From Dromaius novaehollandiae (Eukaryota; Chordata; Aves; Casuariiformes; Dromaiidae): a stretch of 64,000 nucleotides of DNA. The position numbers and the translations under genes are program-made. The stretch covers positions 76,673,218 through 76,737,217 of the forward strand of contig NC_088099.1 of the NCBI RefSeq assembly GCF_036370855.1, in the 5' to 3' direction. The notes beneath the pieces are model-generated. The model was not told where the DNA came from. It was given only the letters and a program-made list of their open reading frames with translations, and searched no databases. Below, piece after piece: positions 27,780-40,700 of the stretch (positions are counted from its first letter, which is position 1; every line of letters begins with the position of its first letter).

Positions 27780-28260
27780 TTTTGCTAGATTAAAGAGCCC
27801 TTCAGAAATCTTTTTTGTTCCTAAGGGGAATTTTTATGCACTGAAATCAATCTACCAAATTCTTTTTTCTAAGCCAAAAAGATTAAGATAGTATAAGGAA
27901 ACATCTCTTATCCATCACTCGGAACACTTTATGGCTTATGTCTTTACCCTCACCTATTCAGTTTTAATGTCATTTTCAAAATGTAGGCATGAGTACAGCA
28001 TACAATATTTTGTTGTAGGACTCCTCAGGGCTATGTAGGGACACATCACTTCCAACTTTTACTACTATTCCTTGTTTATATTTCCATCTAATCCTCTTTA
28101 CTGGAGCAGCCTCCCAGGAGTCCATGTTGATCCAACCTGTCCTTGGTGAACCAAGTACACTGTTCAGGCTGTCTACTTTTACATCCTTAGTTAAGAGCTT
28201 CGTGTATCAATTCCAAATGCTTCGTTTTGCATTTGTCTACACAGAGACACTTCTATGAAT
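27780..28260 (-). mobile_element. Ancient CR1-like relic, antisense
   Basis: The plus strand reads attaaagagcccttcag, then a spaced aatcaatctaccaaattcttttttctaagccaaaaagatt block and a late tgcatttgtct. These resemble, in order, the antisense of turtle-type CR1 3' regions known to me. Divergence is high, and the assignment rests on pattern recall. Confidence 0.5.
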
Positions 28261-29599
28261 AGGCTCATCTCACTGAATAAGCTAGATTATATCACGTCAC
28301 TGGCTTGCTATAGCATTATTAACTATTTTGGCAATCTTTGTGCTAACTGTAAATGAGAGGAATGACTTCTACATTTCCTTCAATAACAAAAGTTACATGA
28401 CTTCCTGGTGGTCCCCAAAAGGTCAGTCCATACAATTTCTTCACCTCTTTTCATCCTATACTCCCTCACACATCCCCACGGGCTTAAATGAGCCACATAA
28501 GGCACCTGTACTTCCATACAAAGATAACTGCAGAGCACAAGAAATGGCAAGGCAGGTACACAGGACTCTCTCTAGTATTTAAGTTCATTTTGTGGTTGCT
28601 TCCTGTGCTGAAGTCAGTGTGTGGGGTAGATCCAATTTTCCCTTTCTCCTTCTTTCCTATAAGAATCTGGGGAAAGAAGAACTGAAACCCAAGCATTTAA
28701 CCTTGCTGGTGTTGAAAAGATTGAAGTGATTACCACAATAAAAATGTAAAAATCAGTGGGAGTAGACTCATATAACTGGCCAATTAATACAATTATTAAT
28801 AAATACAGTCATTTAGTAAAACCATCTACCTAGTTTGTTTAGGCAACAGGAATTTTAGGCCTGCTTGGAAATTATCTTTCATCCTCTGGGAATGGAGTCT
28901 CATGGCTGGCTTCAAAGATTCTGGCATGAAGCACAGACCTTTTGTTTAATTGCTCTCTTTTGAAATGGAAGATTAAGTCAAATGAAACTAAATAATAATC
29001 CTGTAGATTCATAATCTTTACAATTAAAAGAAAAAAACTGCTGAGTTTAGTGATGTAATCAGCCGCAAACCTGGTTACTTGTGTTCAAGAATAAACAGTG
29101 GTAGGAGAAAGGTTGTAGGTAGAGGTTACATCTTTTACTGGACCAAGAGGTATAATTAAGTATATAGCTAAAAAATCAAAGAAGACTTCAGGAAAACAAA
29201 CCTGTCTTCAGGTGCCCAGTGGTCACATTCTGGAAGTCTTCAGGAAGCAGAAAAATGATTTGATGCTGAAGCCTAAGAAGCATCCCACTGGCCAAAATGA
29301 ATCAATTAACACAAAGGCTTTGCTGACTCAGCATAGCTGTTCTTTCCTATTGAAAATGAGTTAGTGAAGAAAAGCAGATACTTTAAGTGAGGCATGACTG
29401 TTTGAAAAGTATAAATTGATGTTTGTTCCCTACTTTTATATGCAATTATGATGCCCTTTTTTCTTTGTAATTTCACAAAAAAATTGTTTTCTTCTGATCA
29501 AATGCACTGGAAGAAATTTGCTGTTGTTTTTCTGTATGAGTTTAAAACCAACTTTGTGCTGGTGTGAGAGAAACTGAATGCACTATTCTGACTCTTCTT

Positions 29600-30030
29600 C
29601 TATTTGAATCAGTCTCAAGAACTGTGAAATTGCAGCTCAAGGCTCTACATGGAAAGGTAGAACGGCAGGTTAGAATAGCAGGAACTAGATTCAGAGTAAA
29701 TAAAAGAAAATATTTCTTCATTCTGTATATATTTCAGCTATGGAACATGTGGATACTGATAGCTTACATAGGTTCAAAAAGGTATTGGACAATTTATAGA
29801 AGAAAAAATCATTGAAGGCTATTAAATACAATGATATCACTTCTGTCTCATGAAGTATCTGCCTCACACATCAGTGCCTACTAAGAAGGTATTGTACATT
29901 TATTTTTATTTTTACTTTTCACTGGTCATATGATATTAGCCACTTTTATAGCTAGGATACTGGACTTGATGGAGCTGTGGCTTGATCCAGAACAGCTTTT
30001 GCGTTTTCTTCTGTACATGAATCCAGCTAC
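29600..30030 (+). mobile_element. Ancient CR1 3' relic, sense
   Basis: The order of blocks is that of a CR1 3' UTR: aggaactagattcagag...atatttcttcattctg, tatggaacatgtgg, gttcaaaaaggtattggaca, gaaggctattaaatac, then ctaggatactggacttgatggagc...cttgatccagaac. This matches older sauropsid CR1 copies. The flanking 41-bp hairpin at 30075 begins just after it. Confidence 0.7.
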
Positions 30031-30074
30031 CTCTGAGTTTTTGTCCCATTCCTCTACTCCTTCTACTCCTCTAC

Positions 30075-30164
30075 GACATCATGATGGGTATATTTAGAGG
30101 AATGTATTTATTCCTATTCCTAAAGGAATAAATACATTCCTCTAAATATACCCATCATGAAGTC
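30075..30164. repeat. Near-perfect 41-bp stem hairpin with 8-nt loop
   Basis: Positions 30075-30115 pair with 30124-30164 at 40 of 41 sites; the inner 36 bp (30080-30115 with 30124-30159) are perfect. The loop is attcctaa. The arms are AT-rich (core tatttagaggaatgtattt). Such perfection in unselected AT-rich DNA implies a recent origin or strong constraint. Confidence 0.95.
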
Positions 30165-33100
30165 ATACATGTAGTATAGGTAGGTGAGACACCAATTTGA
30201 AATCTCCCATACCAACATGGCTTTCAGTTCCACAGGCCTGCACAGAAAACCCAGGAGAAGCAGGGAGAAAGCACAGGTTGTCCTTATTCACACATTCTTC
30301 TCTCTTTCCTCTTCTTGCTTCTAAACATTAAAACTTGTATTTTTTAAACCTTGCTGTTCAATTTGCTGCTTGTGAGTGGGAGAGACTTGCACTTTCTTGA
30401 ATGTGTCACAGTGTAATTTAGCTTCCTGGATTTCTATGTAGGCTTTGAAGTGATGTCCTTAAGATGTTCTTAATAGAAACCCAATTATTTTTATTGCCAA
30501 TCAGTGTCTGACACAAAGGCTGCCCATAAGAAAAGCGGTAGTGCCTAGCTCAGGTTGGAAAGTGATCCACTCAATAGACATACAGGTCCAAGATTTCAGA
30601 GGAAATTATGACTATCGATATTTGGTCAAACGAAACATAACGTTCTATAGAGAATATGTACAATAGACCTTGCAGATAGCACTTTCTCCCACAGAATTTG
30701 ATAGTGCAAACTGAGAAACAGTTTCTGTGCTGCATGCAGTTGAGCAGAATTCAGTTTAAAAGACAGAAATAGCACAGTCACATATTAATTAGATGACACT
30801 ATTAGAAAACAACCCTGAAAGAATGGAGACTAAAAATCTCGTCTAATTAATACTTAACAATAGTTTATGATTTATTGACTTCTCTGTGAATATACAGTTT
30901 CTATTAACAATATTTAATTACATTTTCTCAAAAATTCTCAATTATTTGTTTAGTAATTTATGATTAACCAATTTGCTAGAAACAAGGCACTAAAATGTAC
31001 AGCTAGTCTTCATATTCTGTGAATTTCAGACATACAGTAGACTCCGCTCACTTGGACAAATATTGAATCTCTTCCTCCAATATTACTTTTCTTTGCGTTT
31101 CTTGCATCCCCAACCATTAGAGAGTATACATTTTAGAGCCCTACTTTTGTCTCCTTTTAGTCACTGCTTCTATTGGAAAAACAAATAATTTGCTGTGAAA
31201 ATTTGCTACACAATAAAGATAATGAAAATCCCCCATTCCTCACATTCCTAAAGACTCAGATATGGTGTGAGCTCCTTAGAGATTCAAACTAAAATGTAAG
31301 TATTATTTATCAATTGAAAAACAATGATGATAGAAAATAACTTGCTTAAAAGTGCAGTTCCTGAAACTACTTCTGTGTGGTTCAGAAATAGCTTTTGTGA
31401 TATTCGAGGAACTAAAACACTAAACCAAGATTTTACAGTAGGTGAGATGACTGAGGCTGATATATGCTAGAAAAATCAGACTAGCCAAGTGGGAAACCAT
31501 CTGGCTAAAAAGGGGTCAGTTCTTAAATGATGTATAGTTTTCGGTGCAGTTTAGAAAACCAGCCCCAGAAACTGCTGCTAATAAAAGGCAAAGACCACAA
31601 GAGATACCATCTAATACTCCATTAAAATATATAGTATCAGAAGAAATGTATACATTTTCAAATATATTATGACAAATAGCCCAGTACTTAAGTGCTAGTT
31701 CTGTTTCAGGTCCTCACCAACTAGAAGCACAAACACTATACAACGTAATTTTATATATTGTTAAAATACAACAGAATCTAATGTTACAGAATAAATACAA
31801 CACTGTGTAAATAAAGACTGTATGCCTAATGATTTGACCACTTACACAAAAATGACAAAGGGAGTGCCTAGATTCGAGTTGCTTCTTGGGATTCTCAAGC
31901 TCTTGTGCTGGTGGTATTTTAGAGGTCAGATTTTCATTTCCTCTGTGTTTACACTGTAGTGTGCTTGAGCACACTGAACACACATGGGAAGATTACCAGT
32001 TTGGTTTTCAGAAGATCCTTACAGTCTCCTTGACCAAAAGAATTCAGGCGCAATTCCATGGATGGCGGAACAGAGATGCAAAATAGGGGAAGCCTCTGCA
32101 GGATAAAAAAGTGACAGTGAAGAGAGAACTTCTCACAACAACCTTTAACAATACCCTGAGTCATTGATGAGTTAAAGTGAAGGTTACTTTTTCCCCTTGG
32201 GAAAGATAAGACTTCTCAAAACCTGGCAAACCTATTGTACTATCACAAGATGGTAATACTGGTAAGGATGGCAATAACACATTTAGAAACAAATGATCTC
32301 TTAAAGCGTTCATGCTTCTCAGGCATTCTAAAAATACTTCTATAAAACCGAATGAATTTTTGGAAAAGAGGGTTTCTTACTGATTTCTCAATAAGAGTGA
32401 CTCAAAGATCACCGAAAGAAAAAAGTTAAAGAAAAACAATATACAGTTGCTTTTGATAAGCAACATTTTTCATTTTTTTCCTTATCCGTCTCATAGCGTA
32501 GAAATTCAAAAAGATGCCTATGAGAAGTAGGTCTCCAGTGTTTGCTGGAAATCAGTGAGACCTGAAAGTGTAACTATCATGCTCTGTTGAAACTCCAGTC
32601 CACAGTTTCTAGAGCCCTTTTTGCCCAGAAGTCCTGAATTGCCACGACCCCAGCTGAAGACAATGGGAGCTCCATCAGATGAGTACTTCTGAAAAATATG
32701 CTGTATAACTTCACTGGTATTGCTGAATGCAAGTTGGTGACAAGATAATTTGTACAGTATGTGACTGGAAGTTCAGAAACACAACCACAAAAAGAAAGCT
32801 AATTGGGGCTATGCCTTCTAGTTCTGCAGGAAATTAAAAAAAGATACTGAATATATTTGAATTTGCATTTACAGAATGCCAGAACTTTTTCTGTTACAGA
32901 TCTAAAATAGTAGGACGGCTGGATATCTAGAACCTGAAGACTAGATCTCTTGTAACTTAAGCCTAAGACTCTTTGGAAAGAAAGGTGTAAAGTATAAGTA
33001 AACACAGAAGCCTACATGTAGCTGAAAATATGAGATTTTAGAAGAATATTTGTTATATTGTTCATTTTGTTGAATTATAGGTATATATCCATCCAAGGGA

Positions 33101-36100
33101 TGACTTAAGATAGTTGGCTTGCATTTTTGTTTGTTTGTTTGAGGAATGTGAACTAATTTCATGGAATTAGACAAGATTTTCTGAGAGAGAAAGTTTAGAA
33201 GTGTCTGTGTGATATATTAGCCATATCAGCTAACCAAACCCTAACAGAAAACCGAACCTGTCAGACTGAAGCTGTGTTAGTTTGTTGCTCTTGCTGGTTG
33301 AACACTGACAGGGTATATTAACCTGTCCCACGATTTGGAAGATTTTAATAAAAAACAATTAAAAAATTGCTTGGCACACAAAGCCATTTTTACAGTCCAC
33401 CAAAGTAACCCACTTCTATTATTATGTCCATACTTGTTTTTTAAGTTGCAGCAGGGTTTTGGCTTGAGTTTGCTGCAACATGTGGCTTGAGCCACTTACA
33501 GCCATCCTGTCTGTAGGAGAAGGGCTGAAGTTTAGGCCAGTCTTTTCTTATGCCTGATTTTCCCTGCCTGGCTCCCCAGCAAGGCACTTATGCAAGTAGT
33601 TTTGGTAGCCTGGAATTTGGAAGAGAATGAAAGCTGAGATCTAGACTTATCCATCAAACCCACAGCAACTTGCAGAGAAACAAATTGGCTTCAGCAGAAC
33701 TGTGCAAGTGTTAAACTGGAAGCAAGCAATTAATTGGTGGGTCTATAAGTCAAGTCAAAACAAGATTTGCTGCAGAAGAAATTGTTGTAATTGGCTGAGA
33801 TAAAGATACAGATACTGGTATGATTGTATATTGATTATATCTCTGACCTTGCCACATTCTCAGTGTGATGAGACACTTCAGTGACACAATTAGTAATGAC
33901 AGCTGTTCCTCCTGGCCAAGGCCTCTCAGTTTGTATTTAAATTAATCCATCACAGCTGATTTGATAATCAGAAAAGTTGCAGGGAGTCACTGCAGGGCAA
34001 CCTGTGCGGTTCGCATGGTCTGATCACCACCACTACACGACTAAGCGCATCCAAGCAAAAGTACTGCAGTTAAAAGGAACAGAACAAAATCAGTATGGAA
34101 AGTTTCCTTAGAATGCTATCAGCCAACCACAGAGTGCAGCATAAAGTTCACCTTCGAGCCCTTACGCAAGCCAGTACTTGAAATTAAATCAAATCAAAAC
34201 AAATGCATTTTGGAAACTACTGTTGCTTTATTTCACAAGGACTTCTCATTACACCTCATTTTAGATGGAAAATTGGAGGTAAGGTGATATTGGATTGGAC
34301 ATTATTGTTTTTCAGGCGCAGGTTGAACCTCTGTTTTAGGTCAGCAGTGATAACTCCCAGCCCACCAAAATTTCAGCTCTGGCTTAAATACCAAATCCAT
34401 CATTTCACCCACCTAATATGTACTTTCTAGAGTCTCAAGATATGACACCATTTACAAGATATTTTGCAGACAAAGGAATTTATCATGTGTGTGTCAATTC
34501 AGACTTCTTACAGTCCATAGGCTTGGCATTCAAAAGCTAAAAAGCCAAGTGGCTCATTTAGTTGAAGGACAGTTCTGTGGGAATACATAGATATCTAACA
34601 GTACAATTTTAAATAGAACTTCAGTGAGAGGTACAGGTCAAATATTCAAAACTCCAAAACTGAACAAAAGCAGAATATTTTTTTCCTGCATTATACTGCA
34701 ATACAGAATGCATAGCAGGAATTTACAAGGGTAATTCAATTGGTCCATTTGTAGCTTAGTATTTCATTTCATGGCATAATTCTAAGAAAATGAAAGGGTT
34801 TTGTACATGACCAAATAATGCACAGAGTGAACTTATATTTTACCTTGTTAGTGCTATATACTAAATCACTACTAAATTGGCATATAATGCCAATTCCAGA
34901 TTCAGAACTGTCCAAGAATAGCTCCTTATATGTGAGAAGAAATATCTGAAGACTAGTGGAAAACTACCAATCTCAAGTTCTATTTAACGCACACCTTCTT
35001 CTACTCTCTTGCCAAACAAATTTGATTAATTAGGTGCTCTAACGTTCAGTCAGAAACTGAAGCACACAACTATTATGCAGCTTGACTGAAGGACAAAGAG
35101 AAAACAAATAATGTCAGTCAACATTCTTAAAAAGCATGTAATTTAGGCAAGGACTATCTAAAAATCTATCTTGTTTTATTTCTGTTACGTTAGAGAGTTC
35201 TTTCCCTAAACTACAGTCTAGCCAGCTCTTCATTAGAAAAGCTAAAGATTATTTCTACCTATTCTGATTGCTAAAAATTCACTTTTATTTTTGTTTTGCA
35301 GCTCTAACAGATTGGGAAATCTGGATCAGGATGAATTTTCAGCAGACTTGTCAATGATACTTCATGATTCTTACTGTTAAACTGGTTGACCATCCAGTGA
35401 GATTCATCCACACTCCCTCATCAACAGAGCAATTTTATAACCCAAAGCCATCCAGCAGGCACTCTTTTCTTATTCTTTCCTTGTCAGTTACGCAGCCCAC
35501 TGCATTTGAGTGACTACATGCTGGACAAATTTCACACCTCTTTCCTGGGTGTGGCATGCATACCTGGACTGTGTTACAGTCTCAGAAAATCATCCAATCT
35601 CAGTTTAGTAAAGAGGGAGCCCTGATAATTCTGGGAGGACTCCTACCTGACACAGTCACTTTTCTTATTGTCAGGCACCTGGAACTGTGACTGGTATGAT
35701 GGACATGTCCAGTTTCTCAAAGGAAAGAGTAGTCAGGGAGGGTGAAGACCATGGGGCGGAAGCATTTGATGTATGTAACAGTGCCATCCCTTAGGACAAC
35801 TATGAGCTGTCTTTACTTCTGACTCACTCAGAAAGCTATCCCAGCCCATTTTTTGCCTTCGCAGATGTCTGTTTAACATTATTAGCATGGCTGATGATGT
35901 TGTGGGATGCCTAATCCCTTCACCACCAGAATTGTAAAATATTCAGAGCTACAACTGGTAGTTTTCCATTTTATTGCTCTTGTATCAGGTCCAGAAATCT
36001 GTCCACATTTCTGTGTACACCTTCTTTACGTATAAAGAAATCAAGCTGTTTTATGTAATTGCATGTTAAAAAAAAAAAGCTAAAAAGCAAAACCCCATGT

Positions 36101-36882
36101 ACCTCAACAGCACAAAAGTTAATCTGTGGCTAAACAGGTCTCTGCAGTGTAGGAAAGCATGCCACAGAGAGGATCTGTGCAGAGCAGTAAGATCCCTGCT
36201 CTTCTGACAGAGCAGTTTGGGAGCCAAGAGAAGTAATCTAATAGATTGCAGGATGCATAATTTTGTCAGGGTAGAAGTGTTGAGTTGAGGAAATATCCAT
36301 GAAAATCTTGGCCTGAGACTTCCACTTCCCATAAGGAAGGAATTTTGTTAACAGGAAAGCCTAAATCTAAACTTTGCAGAACCCCAAGGACTTGCAAAGA
36401 ATCAGTGTCACTTAAAAGCTAAAGCACCTTGACCTAGCTCTGATCCTGATGTATGGCTTTGTAGGCAGAGCCTATCCTCCCAGAATTGCATGGAGCTGGA
36501 ATAGAGAAAGTGCTCTTCTCTTTACACCTCTCTGTACAGTGACCATCTCCTTTCAGAGTCCTCTAACATGGTTTCTAGCCTGTGCCTGGAACTGGGAATG
36601 CCTGGGCAGCTGGACAGCAACGGCTAAGCACACCGTGGAAGTGGAAGAAGATGCATCTGAGGAAGACCCATTTCATGCTCAGATGCTGTGATTAGGCAAT
36701 CCAGGCAAGAGAAAAGAGAAAGAAAAGAGCAAAATGTTTACTTTTGGATGAAATCGCGTGCTTATATTGCCAGTTAAAAAAAATAATGGGAAACATAGAT
36801 GTAAGAAAGAAATACAGAAAGAAAAAAATCAACAGTTAAGAAAGGTTTATACTGGATAATGAGTTAGATGATCTCCAAGGAG

Positions 36883-36913
36883 AAATGCCACTAGAAGCAG
36901 GCTAGTGGCATTT
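36883..36913. repeat. 12-bp perfect hairpin
   Basis: The arm aaatgccactag pairs with ctagtggcattt across a 7-nt loop (aagcagg). It lies in otherwise plain AT-rich DNA. Confidence 0.8.
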
Positions 36914-39044
36914 TCAGGAGCATAAAGGAATTCATCATGTCTTGGCAAAAAACTCATACTTTCTCTCCCTAAGAACAAAGAGGCTGAAAACAATAAGCCA
37001 CAATGTCTATCTAATATGTACTTTTTCTGATGGAGTTAAACAGGGATCATTGTGCCCAATTTATCTTGTCATTCCATTCTAGAAAGATGTAAACAACTTG
37101 TATAACAAATCCATAGAAGAAAAACAAATATTTTAGCCCACCTGCAATTTACATATGAAAAGATTTGGGAAAATACCTATACAGCCCAGTCAAACAATTA
37201 ATAGAGAAATACAATTATGTGGAAATAGCTGAATGATGTCAGCTAGGAAAAAGTGAGAGGAACAAATGCTGGTGTTGTCTGTATTACACACGTATATATT
37301 AAATATGAGAAAAGCTGAGCAAAAGAAAAGACAAATCCTAATGCCAGAGGAAGTAATTGCAAAAATGTGGCAAAAGCCACATTCTCAAGTCATTTAAACT
37401 CCAGGCCAAACAATCACTTCATAAAGCAAAAGAGAGAAGGCAAAGGCTGGCAAGGAGACATGTTACTTCGCCATGTTGATCTTGTACTGTATCCTTCTGC
37501 ATGTCTATCAAACAACCTTACAGCCATCAACAAGATGGGAAAGCAGAAGCCTGTGGCATCAGTAAGCCTTCTACATCACCTATATCACAAAAGCATCTTG
37601 TATCATTTGTGTTAGGTGTGACACTCATAACACTCCCTGTGTGTATGTACTGACCATTCTTTCCTTCCTGTCTTCATCCTAGTTCTTTCTAATCTTTTTG
37701 CTGTGCTTTTCTTTCTTTTAAATAGAGGCTGCATTAAATGGTTCTCTTGTTCAGTGTAAAAACTAAACATTTTGGATTCATAATTAACACAAGCATTTCT
37801 CTATGTGGATGAGTATACATACCAAAATGCAAGGCATTGCCCACTTAGTACAGTCTTAAAACATGCGTACTTAAATGATTTTTTTAATATAAAAATAAAA
37901 CAATCTTTCACAATCAATGGTATAACTTTCAGGAATCAAAACCGCATTTATCTCAAATACCATGAGATTCTCCCTGGACTATTTTATACCTTCGCACAGG
38001 GCTATCTAGACCTGGACTGTCTCCTCATTCTTGCTCTCTTCACAGTGCTCAAATTGTTTCCATTCCTTAGCTTTTTACACCTTAACATGCATGCTTTCAA
38101 TATTGTAGTTTCAAATTACTCTCACTTAGTAGCTGTATGGGAGGAGTCCTGTCATTTTTAAGAGAATGTTATTGGTCTTTCCTATCCTAGCCTATTTCTG
38201 GATGATGCCTGAACAATTGTCATTACAACTCAACTGATTCATTCTCCATATCACAGAATGCAACCTCTAAACAAAAAGGTCTTAACTTCTGTTTACTTTT
38301 TCCCTTTGCCTCTATTATTATTATACATTATTGTCCTGCCTTCCAGTACTCGTTCCATTCAGCAGAAAAAAAAGTGTCCGTAACTATATCCTCCTTTGGA
38401 AGTCCTGTGCTCCCTTCATATGGCCAATTTATAAGAAAACTAAGTTTGCTGCCAAATGGATCTGACTTCAGATTTTGTACCCGGCATATTTTTGATCTTG
38501 CAGCACCTCTGCAAAAATTGTTTTCTTCTCTGTCATGTAAAATAAGTTGCACTAAATCACTCCCACTGTGTTTTCTGTATTAGCATGTTCAAGGGAGCAA
38601 TGCATGTACCACAGCATTAACCACAGTGAGTACTACAGTTGATAATAGCAGTGACTGATGAATCACCAAAAAGGAGAGCAGTTCAAGAAAACAAAAAACC
38701 AAAAGAAATTCCACCAGAAAGAACATCCAGGGAAGAGATGGAGCATAGCTGGGAAGAACAGTATATTTTGTAACCTACCCTAATTTGAATACATTGCTCA
38801 CTGTATGGACTTGCCCTCCTTAATCATGATCTGAAAATACTGTATTGAAGATAATGGAATACTCAGCGTTTTCACAGAAAATTTACGTTTTTGCTCATTT
38901 TTCTCACTTCTTCAAATGATGGTTGTATACTTTCCTGCAAAATGGCTTTCCACATATCAGAAGCTCTTCTGAAACTTTGCTGAGTTTTCTATTCCATATT
39001 TCCCTAACCCTTGCCCCTTTAGATTAAATGATTTCTGAGAGAGG

Positions 39045-39220
39045 GATCATCTTTATTTGTGCTTTTCTAGCATACCTATTATCACAGGGCCCCAAGCTCT
39101 GTGAAGACCTTCTTATGAATGCTTTCATACAAATCATGCCCATCACCCTGCATGGACAGCAAAGACAGGAGATACATCATGTTGACACACAGGACAGAAC
39201 AAAACAGAACACTCCTCCAA
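39045..39220 (+). repeat. Possible ancient sauropsid interspersed repeat
   Basis: The string tctttatttgtgc...agcatacctattatcacagggccccaag resembles a common sauropsid repeat that carries a 'cacctagaggccccaact...atcagggcccca' core. The similarity is partial and from memory, so this is tentative. Confidence 0.25.
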
Positions 39221-40290
39221 GACAGGAATGATCCCCTTTAACCCCTTCCCACCCTAAGAATCCTAAGAAACTTGTTATGTGAAGGAAAAGAGGGCAAGTC
39301 TCAGGTTCTTTTTTTCTAGCTAGACAGAGACTGAAATGCACTAGTTAACTGCTGAGCACTCAAGTATTGCATGGGGAGGTAGAGGGAAAGTTTGCCAATG
39401 GACCAAATGGCTCACTGTATTTTAAAAGCATTGTGAACCAATGAAGAGTTCTTCTCCTAGAATGGCTCCAGGAAAACAGCGTACAGGATTGGTAGCCACG
39501 TGCACCCCTCCTATTTCAATATTCTACTTAAATATGAGATGGGCCTGGAGAAGAGAGCAAGCACAGTGGCTTCAGAGGAAGAGGTCACCTTCTTTACGAC
39601 TTCTTAAGGATCAGGGCTCAAACAACTAGAGGGCCAGTCCACAACCTTCCTCCCAGTCAGCCAGCTCGCTGGAAAACATTACTGCTGTTTTCTACAAAGA
39701 CTTAACTGTTACAGTGGTTCTTTCACCCTTTGCTACTTCCTTCATTTTCATAACTTCTCTGAAAACTAAATTATGAAATAATGAAACCAGGTATAGGATT
39801 TTTTTTTTTCTATGTCCCTGCATAATAATCCAATCAATGCCTGTCAAGTGTCTTTTCTCTCAATAGCAGAGAGAAATTCCAACCCTTCCCTTCATTCAGG
39901 AAATGGCAGGTAGGAAGATCTAGGAATAAAACAGACACTTTAACCTGGTGTTTAAAACTGTTATGGTTTTTTAAAGAATAACCAAATGTATGGTCTATTC
40001 TGAGACAGTATCTTCATTTCAGAAGGATGGTAGGGTGAAGAGGGAAAAATGCATTCATCTTTTAGAATACTGTGCATATCTGAAAGTTAAACAAGTCAGC
40101 ATTTACTTACAAATGAACAATACAGTTTTCCCCTTCATAGACTCTACCACTGTTTCCCTAAATGTTAAGAGTCAAAGTGCGATCACTATCAACTGGGCGC
40201 CTGTTCCGTCACTGTACACTCTCTTTAAACACTCTTTCCAATGCACATTACTTATAATGTGCTCAGACTTACTCTCTGTCCCTTTATATT

Positions 40291-40700
40291 CTATGGTGAA
40301 TTAGGAAAGGGTCTATTAAAGGATGATACAGGCCATTCTTTTGTGATGGTCTGCAGTTTTCTCTCCCAATACATTTTCTTCTTATTTAGCACTTCCATTT
40401 TTATCCTGTGTGCCTCTTCGGCCATCTCACACTCTCTTTCTATTTGCTGTATTTTTGCCACGTGAACTTCATTCATTTGGATTAACTGCAGTTGCAAAAT
40501 TGACATTTGCTGATGATGCTCTTCCTCATGCATCTTTTTCAGAGCACTTTCCTGAGATGCTTTACTTCTGTAGTTCTTATCTGCTGCTATTCTGAGATCA
40601 GAACATGAAGGCTCAGGTTGAGAGGTACCTTCACATACTGGGAAATGTACCAGGTCTTTCTCTTCGTCACAGAGTTCTCTGTTTGAGACAACAAATGACT
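40291..40700 (-). CDS. MSANTD3: MSANTD3 last coding exon (coiled-coil region and stop)
   Basis: The exon begins at 40700 after the acceptor gttgtgttttacag and runs to the TAG at 40293-40291. It encodes the segment from SFVVSNREL to the conserved C terminus FNRPFPNSP, including the Glu/Gln/Lys-rich probable coiled coil. The phase fits the upstream donor exactly. The 3' UTR continues leftward. A minus-strand AATAAA-type signal lies near 39050, but I cannot tell which polyadenylation site is used. Confidence 0.93.

Larger units (their letters stand above)
30165..40290. other. Region downstream of MSANTD3, no exon supported
   Basis: AT-rich DNA that should include the MSANTD3 3' UTR at its right end. 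In mammals TMEFF1 lies downstream on the same strand; none of its follistatin-like or EGF-like cysteine patterns was recognised here. One small hairpin (36883) and a tentative old repeat (39045) are listed separately. Confidence 0.5.

Noticed and set aside
13474-36913. Short hairpins (11-12 bp) as terminators or small-RNA genes
   Set aside because: Too short and isolated for either in a vertebrate genome; kept only as structural notes.
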